Below, one piece after another: positions 1 to 8,988 of a DNA stretch of 51,550 bases (the first letter of the stretch is position 1; each line of letters opens with the position of its first letter). This DNA comes from a virus. Below the pieces are notes generated by a model. That model ran no database searches. It worked only from the letters and a program-made list of their open reading frames with translations, and was not told the DNA's origin. The stretch spans positions 1 through 51,550 of the IMG/VR virus record IMGVR_UViG_3300025401_000005; one strand, written 5' to 3'. The position numbers and the translations under genes are program-made.

Positions 1-16
1 TACAACTTATTGATCT

Positions 17-1435
17 ATGTCTTGCGGAAACAACTACAACGGATGGGGTGGAGGATGCGGGTGTGCAAACACCGTTCAGTATGCTCCCCCGGCTTGCAAT
101 CCCAACTTCCCAACTTATTGCACCGCACTTAACGATGGGAATATTGTTCGTCTCGTTGGTGAGGATTCCGCTTTTTGCAAGTACACAGTTCCTACTTTTA
201 AAGCAACGGATTCAAACACCCAAGCTCAAAGCATTCTAACCTACAATAAAGTTGGAAATGTTTCTTGGGGGGATGGTTCTTCAAACAAGCCAATTTATAT
301 TGCTCCTCCAGACAACACGGCAACGGGTCAAGCACTTCAATCTCCTACTTTTAGTGATGTTCCCTATGCTGGTGTTAGTTTGCAAGCAACAACTGGTGCT
401 GGTCAATTGGTGGAATTTGCACCCGCATCAAGCCTTTCATCTAAATCCCAATTCCCGGTAGTTGCTCCAAATAAAAGCACGACTACTTGGGGAACCATTG
501 ACAACATTATCCCGAATGATGGTGTTGTTTATAGGTCTAGCGGAACGGTTGCAGAAGCATCACTTGGAACTAACGGTCAAGTTTTGACAATGGTTAGCGG
601 GGTTCCCGCATTTTCTACCCCATTGGCTCCAGCATTTATTGATGCTCAATCAATTAAATTGGTTTACAATACTGTTAATAGTATTCTTGTTTCTTTTGGT
701 GAATTGGTTCTGACTAATTTCTCCACGGGAGCGCAAATCTTCAAAGATGGAAGTGCTTCTACTTATACATTAACGATTAATACGGGCACGGGGCCGGGAT
801 CAATGGATATTGCAGGAACAACGGCAAGTAACTATTATTATGTTTATGCCATTTACAATTCCGCAACTTCTACATTCAGCGTTGTTGGATCAAGTCAAAG
901 CACTTCGCCAAATACAACAAATCTTGGCGGGTATGGAACAACAAACCAAACGGGTTATTACAGGATGATTGGTGTTTTCTATAGCGGATACAACAATCAA
1001 ATCTCTTCTTACTACATCCAAAACGGAAGGAATGTTTATTTTGGGTTGACTGATCAACCTCAAATTCTTCCTAGCACGGGAAGTACGCAGATTTATTTTG
1101 GTGGAGCAGTTACTGGATTGCCTGTTGCTTCTGTTGCCGACAAAGCAAATTTGCTTTTGTCTGCTACTGTTCAACCAGCAAGTCAATTTGTTTCTTGTGT
1201 TATATCTCAAGCATATTCAAATGGAACAACTCACTATTGGGTTCCATACAACTATGAAGTTTATGGATCATGTTCTATTGCTGGAATAGTTTCTCAAAGT
1301 TCTGTATATGCAAATTTTGATATGCCAATTGTTTCTGGTGCTGGATACAATATCAACCTTGCGGTTGCACAAACAGGAGCAACTAATCAAGGAATTTCAT
1401 TAACTGTTGCTGGTTGCACTTTAAGAGCATTCTAA
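17..1435 (+). CDS. Tail fibre-type virion protein with Cys/Gly-rich N-terminus
   Basis: A 472-residue protein, Ser/Thr/Asn/Gly-rich and low in charge, as is usual for phage fibre and appendage proteins. The first 16 residues are Cys/Gly-rich (MSCGNNYNGWGGGCGC). Near residues 84-94 it has a GDGS...PIYI segment that recurs as GDGS...PIYLP and ADGS...PISLP in the two genes just upstream across the junction (50570-51391 and 50293-50568), so the three look like paralogues. The rest reads as beta-rich. The start codon follows an A/T-rich stretch without Shine-Dalgarno, and the gene ends 3 bases before the next start. Its first 111 bases are repeated at 51440-51550 because the circular contig overlaps itself. 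Receptor binding or fibre attachment is an inference from context. Confidence 0.6.
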   Translation: MSCGNNYNGWGGGCGCANTVQYAPPACNPNFPTYCTALNDGNIVRLVGEDSAFCKYTVPTFKATDSNTQAQSILTYNKVGNVSWGDGSSNKPIYIAPPDNTATGQALQSPTFSDVPYAGVSLQATTGAGQLVEFAPASSLSSKSQFPVVAPNKSTTTWGTIDNIIPNDGVVYRSSGTVAEASLGTNGQVLTMVSGVPAFSTPLAPAFIDAQSIKLVYNTVNSILVSFGELVLTNFSTGAQIFKDGSASTYTLTINTGTGPGSMDIAGTTASNYYYVYAIYNSATSTFSVVGSSQSTSPNTTNLGGYGTTNQTGYYRMIGVFYSGYNNQISSYYIQNGRNVYFGLTDQPQILPSTGSTQIYFGGAVTGLPVASVADKANLLLSATVQPASQFVSCVISQAYSNGTTHYWVPYNYEVYGSCSIAGIVSQSSVYANFDMPIVSGAGYNINLAVAQTGATNQGISLTVAGCTLRAF

Positions 1436-1438
1436 TTC

Positions 1439-3640
1439 ATGGCACAGGATGGAAGAGTTTACGATGGCTCTACTGTAACGATTGGAATGGATGCGGAAAC
1501 GCATCCTTCAATCTTGCCAGCAGAATATGTCTCGTCTTGCGTAAACAGATCCTTTCGCCAAGGCATTAATTCTACTCGTCCTCCGTTTACGGAGATTCCA
1601 ATTACGCCAGCATATGGGCAAGACCCATCAATACTTTCTGATTTCCAAACTGGAAACTTCCAGGGAGCCTGGCCCTACAAAGCAATAAAGACAGGATCAG
1701 CGGATGGGTTTGTTGTATCGGTTGCTGGAACTATTTATTTCCTTTCCATTGTCAACAATATTGGAACGCTTTACAAATTGATTGGCGGCAATGATCCGAC
1801 CATGATGCACACTTGGTTTGTTCAAGCGGAAGATTGGATGTACATTCAAAATGGATACCAAGATCCTATTGCATGGTCTGGAGATATTTCTGGAACACCA
1901 ACCAACCTTCAAGCACAAGGGGATGGATTAACAACGATTGCATTGACTTGGACTGACAATGCACCGGGAGCAAAAACCAATCAAATACAATGCCAATACA
2001 ACGGTAGCGTATTTTTTGATGTGGCATCCGTACCATACAATCAAACCCGTTATAATTTCAGCGCATCTTCATCCACTCAATCATACGCATTCCAAGTCCG
2101 TAGCGTATATCCAGATGGATCGTTTACTCCTTGGTCAAACATTGCTAATACTTCAGCGGCAACCGAAACCATTACAGCGGAACAAAATAACACGGTATAC
2201 AGGCTCAATCCCGTGAAGCAACAGATGCCGATTGGTACAATCATGGCATATGCATATGGTCGAGTAGCTGTAAGTGATGCTAACAACAACATTTATGTTT
2301 CCGACATCATTTACGGAAACGGATTTACAACCACATCCAATACCCAAAACTTCACAGAACAAACCTATTGGGCCGAGGGAGGATCATTTACTCCTCCTGC
2401 CAACCTTGGATTGATTACCGGGATGAGGGTGATGCCTTCACTCAATATCAATGTGCGTGGACAGGGTGAACTTGTGGTCTTTTGTGAGAATGGATCATTC
2501 ACGCTTGATCTCTCCCAAGACAGGACAACTTGGCAAGCGAACAATATCCAAAAAGTATCCCTAATCGGAAGAGGTTGCCGGTCACCCTGGAGTATTTGTG
2601 GAGTAAACAACGATGTCTATTTCCGTTCTGATGATGGATGGGCTTTTTATAACAATGCTCAAGTAGATTTCTATGAGGCTTTGTCATTCCGTAAAATCTC
2701 CCGTGAGGTTCAGCCTTGGGTTAATTATGATACCCCTTGGATGAGGCAATTTGAGTCAGCAATGTTCTTTGACAATAGGCTGATTGCTACGGTTTCCCCA
2801 TTCACGGTTGCCAACGCTAATCCAAATTACGGGCTTCATCGTCCTAGCAGGGCAATGATTGTTCTGGATGTGGAGCAAGAAAGCAGGATCTCGCCAGATG
2901 CTTCCATGCCTACTCGCTGGAATGGTCTTTGGGAGGGGCCGCAACCCACACAGCTTGCTACTGCTCAAATCAATGGGGTACAGCGTGGATTTGCTTTCTC
3001 GTTTGATGCTGATGGCGTGAACAGGATTTACGAGCTTGCCAATAGCAGTTCACTCCTCACAGGAGTTGATGATTACTCTGTCCAATATGGTAGCGTTCCA
3101 ATTGGATCATATTTTATTACCAAGCGTTTTGACTTTGTTCCAAACCCCGGAGCATCAAAGTTTGTTCGCAAACAACTTGCTGGTGGAGAAGTCTGGATTT
3201 CAAACTTAAAGGAAGCGGTTACTGTCTCTTGCGAGTATAGGCCAGATTCTTATCCTTGCTTCACCACGCTTTCTAAACCAATCACGGTTGGATTGGATGA
3301 ATGTACACCCGTGACATATGGATGCGTTCCTGCTGTATCACAGCCCCGCTATCAGCAACTTAAATTCCCTTCTCCAGACATCAATGAGTGTGAAACTTTT
3401 GCACAGAACTCAAATCAAGAAGGAGCAGAGTTTCAATTGAAGATTGATATTCAAGGTTCGTGCATTGTCGATAGGGTAAGGCTTTCTGGCATATTCAATG
3501 ACTCTCTGGATCTTCCACAGGGAGATTGCCCGGATACTTTCTATAATGATCCAACTCCAATCCAATGTTCCTGCCAACCCGATCTTGATTACTATCGAAT
3601 TGTTCCGTTGCCTACAGCAATTTATTCTGTTGCTGGTTAA
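1439..3640 (+). CDS. Large tail protein with FN3 domain (gp10/tubular-B-like candidate)
   Basis: A 733-residue virion protein. Residues about 150-245 form a fibronectin type III-like domain (GTPTNLQAQGDG..ITLTW-type strand, FQVRSVYPDGSFTPWS, then a Thr-rich linker). Before and after it the sequence is rich in aromatic and Asn residues with repeated beta-strand patterns, as in the propeller-like P22 gp10 or T7 gp12 tail proteins. That assignment is inferred from size and position, not from a clear motif. The last 150 residues contain about ten cysteines. The gene sits between the fibre genes and the neck/internal protein genes and starts 3 bases after the previous stop. Confidence 0.5.
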   Translation: MAQDGRVYDGSTVTIGMDAETHPSILPAEYVSSCVNRSFRQGINSTRPPFTEIPITPAYGQDPSILSDFQTGNFQGAWPYKAIKTGSADGFVVSVAGTIYFLSIVNNIGTLYKLIGGNDPTMMHTWFVQAEDWMYIQNGYQDPIAWSGDISGTPTNLQAQGDGLTTIALTWTDNAPGAKTNQIQCQYNGSVFFDVASVPYNQTRYNFSASSSTQSYAFQVRSVYPDGSFTPWSNIANTSAATETITAEQNNTVYRLNPVKQQMPIGTIMAYAYGRVAVSDANNNIYVSDIIYGNGFTTTSNTQNFTEQTYWAEGGSFTPPANLGLITGMRVMPSLNINVRGQGELVVFCENGSFTLDLSQDRTTWQANNIQKVSLIGRGCRSPWSICGVNNDVYFRSDDGWAFYNNAQVDFYEALSFRKISREVQPWVNYDTPWMRQFESAMFFDNRLIATVSPFTVANANPNYGLHRPSRAMIVLDVEQESRISPDASMPTRWNGLWEGPQPTQLATAQINGVQRGFAFSFDADGVNRIYELANSSSLLTGVDDYSVQYGSVPIGSYFITKRFDFVPNPGASKFVRKQLAGGEVWISNLKEAVTVSCEYRPDSYPCFTTLSKPITVGLDECTPVTYGCVPAVSQPRYQQLKFPSPDINECETFAQNSNQEGAEFQLKIDIQGSCIVDRVRLSGIFNDSLDLPQGDCPDTFYNDPTPIQCSCQPDLDYYRIVPLPTAIYSVAG

Positions 3641-3684
3641 AAGTATTGCTTCAAATCAAAAACAACTCTATAACTTAACCAATT

Positions 3685-4158
3685 ATGCAGAATCAGAGTT
3701 CACCAGCCCAACTATTGTTTCCAGTAGTGCCAGCTAACTATTGTCCAGAGGGCAAGTGGAGTGACATTCTGAACAGCTTTATTCAGCTTTATCTGAACAA
3801 TGGTACTGTAAATATCCCGGGTCTTGGTCTGGTTACGCCTCAACAGATCCAGACGATCAACCAGAATATCCAGAATCTCCAGAACGAATACAATGCCTTG
3901 GCGGTAAATGTCCAGAGTGGAACAATTTTATCTCCCACGGCTGGCTTAAATATTGTGACTTTTGGAACGGCAATGCCAAATACAAATTACATTATTACAG
4001 CTTATTTTGTGAGCGCATCAGGAACTACAACGCCTCCCGCTAATTCATGGTCTATTATTGATGGTAGCCAAACAACTAATGGCTTCCAAATTGTTCTTCC
4101 GACCGTTACATATTACACAAAAGTAAACTGGTCTGTTCAATCTATAGTATCATCTTAA
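3685..4158 (+). CDS. Small virion protein, probable tail appendage
   Basis: A 157-residue protein that I do not recognise. The N-terminal half has an amphipathic stretch rich in Ile, Gln and Asn (about residues 50-75, QQIQTINQNIQNLQNEY) that could form a trimeric coiled coil. The C-terminal half is Thr/Ser/Asn-rich and beta-like (SPTAGLNIVTFGTAMPN). A short coiled coil followed by a beta cap is typical of phage needle and fibre-tip proteins. The gene lies within the tail operon after an A/C-rich leader (cttaaccaatt) with no Shine-Dalgarno. The role is inferred from composition and location only. Confidence 0.5.
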   Translation: MQNQSSPAQLLFPVVPANYCPEGKWSDILNSFIQLYLNNGTVNIPGLGLVTPQQIQTINQNIQNLQNEYNALAVNVQSGTILSPTAGLNIVTFGTAMPNTNYIITAYFVSASGTTTPPANSWSIIDGSQTTNGFQIVLPTVTYYTKVNWSVQSIVSS

Positions 4159-4189
4159 CCTCAACATAACCCCAAACTAAACAACCCAT

Positions 4190-4372
4190 ATGGCAAAGGA
4201 CATCAATAGGGCAACACAGCCCAAGCTCCAATCCGAAGGCTTTTCCACCCGTGGAACCGTCAAGGAAAACATGAGCAACAATCCTCGCGGTACGGAGTTC
4301 AGCGGCATTTTCTATGCTGGCAAGCTCCAACCCGAACCGACCAGCCCCGGTCGTGGATCTTCCAAGAAATAA
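4190..4372 (+). CDS. Small basic protein of unknown function, tail operon
   Basis: A 60-residue hydrophilic protein rich in Lys, Arg, Ser, Pro and Gly, with no Cys, no membrane segment and a C-terminal GRGSSKK. It opens a run of three very small genes (4190, 4374, 4629) read in one direction with 1-3 base gaps. The start is preceded by an A/C-rich leader (ccccaaactaaacaaccc). I do not recognise a family. Small basic virion or assembly proteins at this place are common in phages, but that is only context. Confidence 0.6.
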   Translation: MAKDINRATQPKLQSEGFSTRGTVKENMSNNPRGTEFSGIFYAGKLQPEPTSPGRGSSKK

Positions 4373-4373
4373 T

Positions 4374-4625
4374 ATGGCATCTCACGGCGTTCAATACACG
4401 GTTGATAAGACCGAGCGTGGGATTGTCTCTGATCATGCAATGCCTCAACCGATGCAAAGCGTTCAGATCAAGGGAGACATTCCTACGATTCGTGCTTACA
4501 AGGATGCCCGTACCGCCCGTATCAAAGCCATTGGTGAAGCCAACCAGAGAGTTTACTCTGTAGGTGGCCCCGCCAATGAGACTTCTATGGGCAAGGGATC
4601 TCCTTTCCATAGCGATTTCCTCTAG
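4374..4625 (+). CDS. Small protein of unknown function, tail operon
   Basis: An 83-residue hydrophilic protein starting MASHGVQYT. A longer in-frame ORF begins at 4314, but that start lies inside the preceding gene. I chose 4374 because it follows the preceding stop by one base, matching the spacing used throughout this operon. It contains a Lys/Arg/Ala-rich central part (YKDARTARIKAIGEANQRV) likely to be helical and a Gly-Ser-rich end. No known family is recognised. Confidence 0.6.
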   Translation: MASHGVQYTVDKTERGIVSDHAMPQPMQSVQIKGDIPTIRAYKDARTARIKAIGEANQRVYSVGGPANETSMGKGSPFHSDFL

Positions 4626-4628
4626 CAT

Positions 4629-4796
4629 ATGGCTCTCCCAAAGCTCCCAAAACTTGGGGCTATGAGGGCCAAAATGCTCAAGGCTAAAACATCCCCCTCT
4701 ATCAAGTTGGGGATGCTAAATGCACAGAACGGCCCCAAGCGTCCAATGACCCGCAATCTCAAGGGTCATCCGATTACCCGTGGCGAAATGATCTAA
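4629..4796 (+). CDS. Very small basic protein (55 aa), tail operon
   Basis: A 55-residue ORF starting MALPKLPKLG and ending ITRGEMI, strongly basic (Lys/Arg-rich, almost no acidic residues). It starts three bases after the stop of the previous gene and ends four bases before the homing endonuclease start, so it fills the gap exactly and reads in the same direction. Codon use matches its neighbours. The function is unknown; a nucleic-acid or capsid-contact role would fit its charge but is speculation. Confidence 0.6.
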   Translation: MALPKLPKLGAMRAKMLKAKTSPSIKLGMLNAQNGPKRPMTRNLKGHPITRGEMI

Positions 4797-4800
4797 TCTT

Positions 4801-5349
4801 ATGGCATCTGCATCTGGAATCTATTGCTGGAAACACATTGAAAGCGGAAAGCGATATATTGGACAGGCTAAAAATGTCATTAAGAGAATGTCATCTCACA
4901 GAACAAGATTGCGTGGAAATTATCACGACAATAAACATTTTCAAAATTCATGGAACAAATATGGAGAAAATGCTTTTGATTTTTGTATAATTGAGCATTG
5001 TCCAGAAGAAATGCTTGGATGGAAAGAAGCAGAATGGATTAAACAATACAAATCTTCTGATTTTAATTTTGGTTTTAATTTAACTACTGGAGGGGAAGAA
5101 CCTAAACATTCTGAAGAAACCAAAAAAGTAATTTCTATTTGTAGTACTGGTAGAAAACATTCAGAAGATGCTTGTAAAAAAATATCTAATGCTAGGAAAG
5201 GAATGATGTTTGAAAAAGAGCATATAAAAAATCTATCTGAATCAGCAAAGCAAAAATGGAAACGAATTGATTACCGAATCAAAAATTTGGTTACTCTTGC
5301 TGAAACAAGGAAGAAAAGGTATATACTAGAAAAATTTTACTGCGCCTAG
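4801..5349 (+). CDS. GIY-YIG homing endonuclease with NUMOD3-type tail
   Basis: A 182-residue free-standing homing endonuclease. GIY is at residues 6-8 and YIG at 19-21, with a conserved Arg near 29 and the Glu of the KEAEWI motif near 76, which together form the GIY-YIG nuclease core. Residues about 100-140 hold two repeats of the type KHSEETKK / KHSEDACKKISNARKG, which is the NUMOD3 DNA-binding module. The gene is visibly AT-richer than its neighbours and sits between unrelated structural genes, as expected of a selfish insert. No intron is apparent. Such enzymes cut an allele lacking the gene and spread by repair; its target is presumably the flanking tail-gene region of related phages. 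Confidence 0.92.
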   Translation: MASASGIYCWKHIESGKRYIGQAKNVIKRMSSHRTRLRGNYHDNKHFQNSWNKYGENAFDFCIIEHCPEEMLGWKEAEWIKQYKSSDFNFGFNLTTGGEEPKHSEETKKVISICSTGRKHSEDACKKISNARKGMMFEKEHIKNLSESAKQKWKRIDYRIKNLVTLAETRKKRYILEKFYCA

Positions 5350-5353
5350 TTTT

Positions 5354-6361
5354 ATGCTTTATTCTGTACAAGACATGCTTCAAATACTGCGACCGTATTG
5401 CGGTAACAGTGGTACTTGCAATCAAGTATTACAGCTTCAGTATCTTAATAAAGGAAGAAGTCTTCTTTGGAATAAAGTCGATATAGATAGCACTTGCGAG
5501 TATGTCTGCATCAAGTGCGTCAACAATGTTCTGACTCTTCCTAGCCTGTACAAGCAAGTAAGGTTGGCATGGATTGATGGAGTTCCTGTATCTCTTGGGA
5601 ACGAATGGTATCAGAGCATTCCCCAAGACTCATGGGGTGATGCCGCAAGCGGTGGATATGGAAATGGTTGGGGACAGGGATATGCTTGGAACGGAGGAAA
5701 CAAGAAGTTCATTGAGATTGGTGGAAAGCACATCACCTTCCAGAACTACGATTACGCACCCTATCAACTCGCCATAGAAGCCGAGTCTCCTACTGATGCG
5801 GGGGCGCAACTCACCTTTTTTGGCGAAGATGCATACGGAACGAGGATCAGCGAGACGATCACACTTGGCGTTGCTCCCGCATATACTTACTCGACCAACT
5901 TTTTCAAGACTGTTTTCCAAGTCACCAAGACCCAAACTACTGGCAGGGTAAGGTTGTATTCTTGGAATCCCGACAACAATGCTTTGATGTTGTTGTCCAT
6001 TTATCAACCACAGGATGTCAACCCATCCTTTAGGAAGTATGCCATCCAGGGCAGAGTAAGGGATTCGGTGATCCTGTACTGCAAGAAGAATTACCAAGAC
6101 TTGTTCAATCTGACTGACCAAGTGGAGTTTACGCCAGAGGCAATGATCTCTGCTGTGATGGCGGTTGTCTATCGTGAGAACAAAGGTAGTGACCAGCTTT
6201 ATGCTATCTCTCTCCAGAATGCAATATTTGAAGTCAACAGGGAAACCGCTGATAGGGAAGAACCTACTGGTAGTACGATTCGCCAGTTCTCAAACAACAT
6301 GATGCTCAATGCTCTGATCCCGACATATGTGTGGGATGATGGGGCTACATGGCCCTATTGA
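5354..6361 (+). CDS. Virion protein, probable head-tail connector or tail component
   Basis: A 335-residue protein with a Cys-containing N-terminal part (YCGNSGTC, CEYVCIKC within the first 55 residues), a Gly/Trp/Tyr-rich loop near residues 90-120 (GGYGNGWGQGYAWNGG) and a beta-rich remainder. It ends in a helix-like region. It lies between the large tail protein and the internal virion proteins, where podoviruses encode gatekeeper or adaptor proteins (for example T7 gp11 or P22 gp4). I see no diagnostic motif, so this function is positional. It begins 4 bases after the homing endonuclease. Confidence 0.5.
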   Translation: MLYSVQDMLQILRPYCGNSGTCNQVLQLQYLNKGRSLLWNKVDIDSTCEYVCIKCVNNVLTLPSLYKQVRLAWIDGVPVSLGNEWYQSIPQDSWGDAASGGYGNGWGQGYAWNGGNKKFIEIGGKHITFQNYDYAPYQLAIEAESPTDAGAQLTFFGEDAYGTRISETITLGVAPAYTYSTNFFKTVFQVTKTQTTGRVRLYSWNPDNNALMLLSIYQPQDVNPSFRKYAIQGRVRDSVILYCKKNYQDLFNLTDQVEFTPEAMISAVMAVVYRENKGSDQLYAISLQNAIFEVNRETADREEPTGSTIRQFSNNMMLNALIPTYVWDDGATWPY

Positions 6362-6362
6362 T

Positions 6363-6851
6363 ATGAAAGAGTTATCACAAGTTTCTTCAATGGACAAATT
6401 GGAGCTAGAAGTTGGCAATGCACCTCAAGTTGAATGTCCTTTGGAGCATTTTTTTACTCCAGAAATCTATACCAGAAAGATATTTATGCCAGCTGGCACA
6501 ATTGTGGTTTCGCTTAAACATAAAACAACTCATCCTTTTTTTATACTAAAAGGAAAAGTTGCCGTTTTAAAAATAACATCTGATGGGTCTTTTGAGCGTG
6601 AAGCACTATATGTTGCTGGAGATATGGGCATTACTAGACCGGGAACAAAACGCTTTCTTTACAACATTGAAGATACTGTTTGGGTTACTTGTCACTCTAA
6701 TCCAGAAAATATTGAAGATCCCGATAAAATTGTGATAAAACTTTCAGAACCTAATGAAAACCCGCTAATTGATACATCTAAACCAGAGTTCAGTATGTGG
6801 AAAAAAGAAGTAAGTCCAAGTTTAATCCATAAAGAACTTCAACTCGCATGA
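6363..6851 (+). CDS. Cupin-fold protein
   Basis: A 162-residue protein starting MKELSQVSS. I chose 6363 because it follows the preceding stop by one base; a longer frame from 6327 would overlap that gene. Residues about 45-110 carry a single cupin-like barrel: PAGTIVVSLKHKTTHPFF, then ILKGKVAVL, then a GDMGITRPGTKR turn and VTCHSNPE. The usual metal-binding His pair is only partly present, so a binding or structural rather than enzymatic role is as likely. Its stop overlaps the next start (ATGA). It is AT-richer than the flanking structural genes. Cupin proteins occur near tail genes of several environmental phages, with unknown function. Confidence 0.6.
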   Translation: MKELSQVSSMDKLELEVGNAPQVECPLEHFFTPEIYTRKIFMPAGTIVVSLKHKTTHPFFILKGKVAVLKITSDGSFEREALYVAGDMGITRPGTKRFLYNIEDTVWVTCHSNPENIEDPDKIVIKLSEPNENPLIDTSKPEFSMWKKEVSPSLIHKELQLA

Positions 6852-7918
6852 GATTTTTAATACCATCACAGACATTTGGAGAACATAAGCATCGTCTGAT
6901 GCCTGTGTATGAAACTTTTGGATTGAGTGCTACTTCTATAGCCGCAATCGGAGCAGTAACTGCCGCCGCTGGAACTGCTGGAAGTCTTGGTATGCAAGCC
7001 TATAACGCATCCAAGAAAGCTCCCGGCTCACCAAACTTTAATCAATTTGGTGAAGAAGCAAAAAAATATGTGCCCACTCCTACTGATTATCAAGCGGCAC
7101 AACTTTCACAAGAGCAAAACATTTTAGGTACTGGATTTCAGCCGACAAGCACGGCTGGATTTGCTCAACAATTTGCCAATCAAGGAACGGCACAACAGAT
7201 TGCGCTCCAAAACAAAGTAACGCCTGGATCGCAAGCGCAAAGGGAACTTGCTCAAAAGCAAATCAACTCCTACATCCAAGGAGAAGTTCCCGCTGATGTT
7301 CAACAGAATATCAATCGCCAAGTAGCACAGAATCTTGGTGGGGGATTCAACCTTTTCTCTGGTGGTGGACAAGCTCCACAGAACTTTGCCCGTAACATTG
7401 GTCAGACAAGTCTTGGTCTTTCCCAATACGGATTGAGTGCCGCCCCCACATGGCAACAACTCGCAAATAGCATGGTTGTATCACCAGTTACTGGAGCGCA
7501 ACTTGGAATGCAAGCCGCCGGGATTGGGAATCAGCAAGTTTATGAAAGGGGACAACTTGGAATGCAAGCATCTGGACTTGGAATGACGGGTGCTGAAAAT
7601 CAATATCAAGCACAAATGAATCAATATGGATCGCAACAAGCCCAAGGACAAGGAATAGCTCAAGGATTGGCTAGTCTTGGAAGTGCTGGAATCGGATTGA
7701 TGAATGCCGGCAATATGGCAAATTATTATTCCAATCTTTCTACCCCACAGCAAGGAACTGCGGCATATGGAAATCAATTTGGTTCTGATCAATTGAGTTC
7801 TGGCGGTTTTTATGAAACTCCTGCCGCCGTTCAATCGGCATTTGGAAAAGGAGCAATTCCTGCTTATTATTCTGGCGGTGGACAGTCTGGTTACTATAAT
7901 CAAGGATTTAACGGATAA
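6848..7918 (+). CDS. Internal virion protein, Gly/Gln/Ala-rich, with N-terminal membrane-like segment
   Basis: A 356-residue protein. A hydrophobic Ala/Gly stretch (about residues 28-48, SIAAIGAVTAAAGTAGSLG) is followed by a long region rich in Gln, Gly and Ala with repeated LGMQA(A/S)GxG units near residues 218-250 (three copies). Composition and position are typical of podoviral internal core or ejection proteins that enter the cell envelope with the DNA. The start overlaps the previous stop (ATGA). A second Met at residue 18 would give a start just before the hydrophobic stretch and cannot be excluded. It probably works with the next two genes. Confidence 0.6.
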   Translation: MRFLIPSQTFGEHKHRLMPVYETFGLSATSIAAIGAVTAAAGTAGSLGMQAYNASKKAPGSPNFNQFGEEAKKYVPTPTDYQAAQLSQEQNILGTGFQPTSTAGFAQQFANQGTAQQIALQNKVTPGSQAQRELAQKQINSYIQGEVPADVQQNINRQVAQNLGGGFNLFSGGGQAPQNFARNIGQTSLGLSQYGLSAAPTWQQLANSMVVSPVTGAQLGMQAAGIGNQQVYERGQLGMQASGLGMTGAENQYQAQMNQYGSQQAQGQGIAQGLASLGSAGIGLMNAGNMANYYSNLSTPQQGTAAYGNQFGSDQLSSGGFYETPAAVQSAFGKGAIPAYYSGGGQSGYYNQGFNG

Positions 7919-7923
7919 ATCAT

Positions 7924-8985
7924 ATGGCAATTGGATATTACAATTTTGGAAACATCCAACAAGGGAATCAAACGGTCGCAAACTCGTTGGCTTCTCTTGG
8001 TCAACAGATTTCTGGAGCAATTGAGAATCATGCCCAAACACAAGCGGCTCAAGCAATGCTTCCTTCTTTGCAAAACCAGGTTCAGCAAGGAATGAGCAAA
8101 ATCGCTAACGGAGATTCTACGGGCCTTGGAGATGTTTATGGAGCGGCAATGAATGCATCTCAAATTCCCATTCTTGCTCCAATGGCTAATCACGCCGTTA
8201 ACATGGCACAGTCTGCCAACATCAATGCACAGCATATGTTGAGGACGCAAGCAATGCTACAGGGAAGAATGGATTCTTTGGAAAGGACTCACCCAGGAAC
8301 ATATGACGAGAATGGCAATTTTATTCCCGCAACAAAGTCAATGACCCCTTTCCAGCAACAAAGCATTGATCTTAAAAACGCTGGAATCAAGGCCAAACAA
8401 GTTGGCTTGTATTCCAACCTTTGGAATGGTCAACCGGCACAAGGACAAACTCCCGCTACCCCCGGTGCTTCAGAAGCCGCCGATAATATTCAAACTGCAA
8501 TTGAAGAGGATAAGCCAATTTCTCAAGATGATATGAGAAAATTTGCCGGCGCGTATTCCCAATACAAGCAGACTCAAGCCGCTCTTGGAAATGCTGGCAT
8601 TCCAGATGCAAACTTTGAAAGTGCTTATCAAAGAATTGGAGATCAGTTGTTAAAGGAAAAAACCAAGCTGGGCAATCATATTGCCACATTACCCAAGGGA
8701 ACTGATTTATCCCACGTTGATGGTCATAATTGGCCCATTATTGGAATTTGGGGAGGAAAGGATGTGAAGACGCAACAGCAAAATCTTGATCAAGCTATAA
8801 GGAATTTTTCGGCATTGAAGAATATCGGTCAGCAACAATCTGCTGTTGGCGGCATTCCCGCCGCACAAGCTGGACAAGAAGCTCCCGTGGATGCAAGCCA
8901 GATCCAAACTCCTCCAGATGCCGCTACGCCAGCGGCAATGGCAACAGACACAAATCGCCCTCCGCTGACATCTTTCTACCGCTAA
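7924..8985 (+). CDS. Internal virion protein, Gln/Ala-rich, helical
   Basis: A 353-residue protein beginning MAIGYYNFGNIQQGNQT, rich in Gln, Ala and Asn, with long predicted helices and no membrane segment. It starts 5 bases after the Gly/Gln-rich internal protein gene and ends 3 bases before the giant protein gene. Podoviruses often carry three consecutive internal or ejection protein genes of rising size (T7 gp14, 15, 16; P22 gp7, 20, 16), and this trio matches that pattern. No motif proves it. Confidence 0.55.
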   Translation: MAIGYYNFGNIQQGNQTVANSLASLGQQISGAIENHAQTQAAQAMLPSLQNQVQQGMSKIANGDSTGLGDVYGAAMNASQIPILAPMANHAVNMAQSANINAQHMLRTQAMLQGRMDSLERTHPGTYDENGNFIPATKSMTPFQQQSIDLKNAGIKAKQVGLYSNLWNGQPAQGQTPATPGASEAADNIQTAIEEDKPISQDDMRKFAGAYSQYKQTQAALGNAGIPDANFESAYQRIGDQLLKEKTKLGNHIATLPKGTDLSHVDGHNWPIIGIWGGKDVKTQQQNLDQAIRNFSALKNIGQQQSAVGGIPAAQAGQEAPVDASQIQTPPDAATPAAMATDTNRPPLTSFYR

Positions 8986-8988
8986 AAT

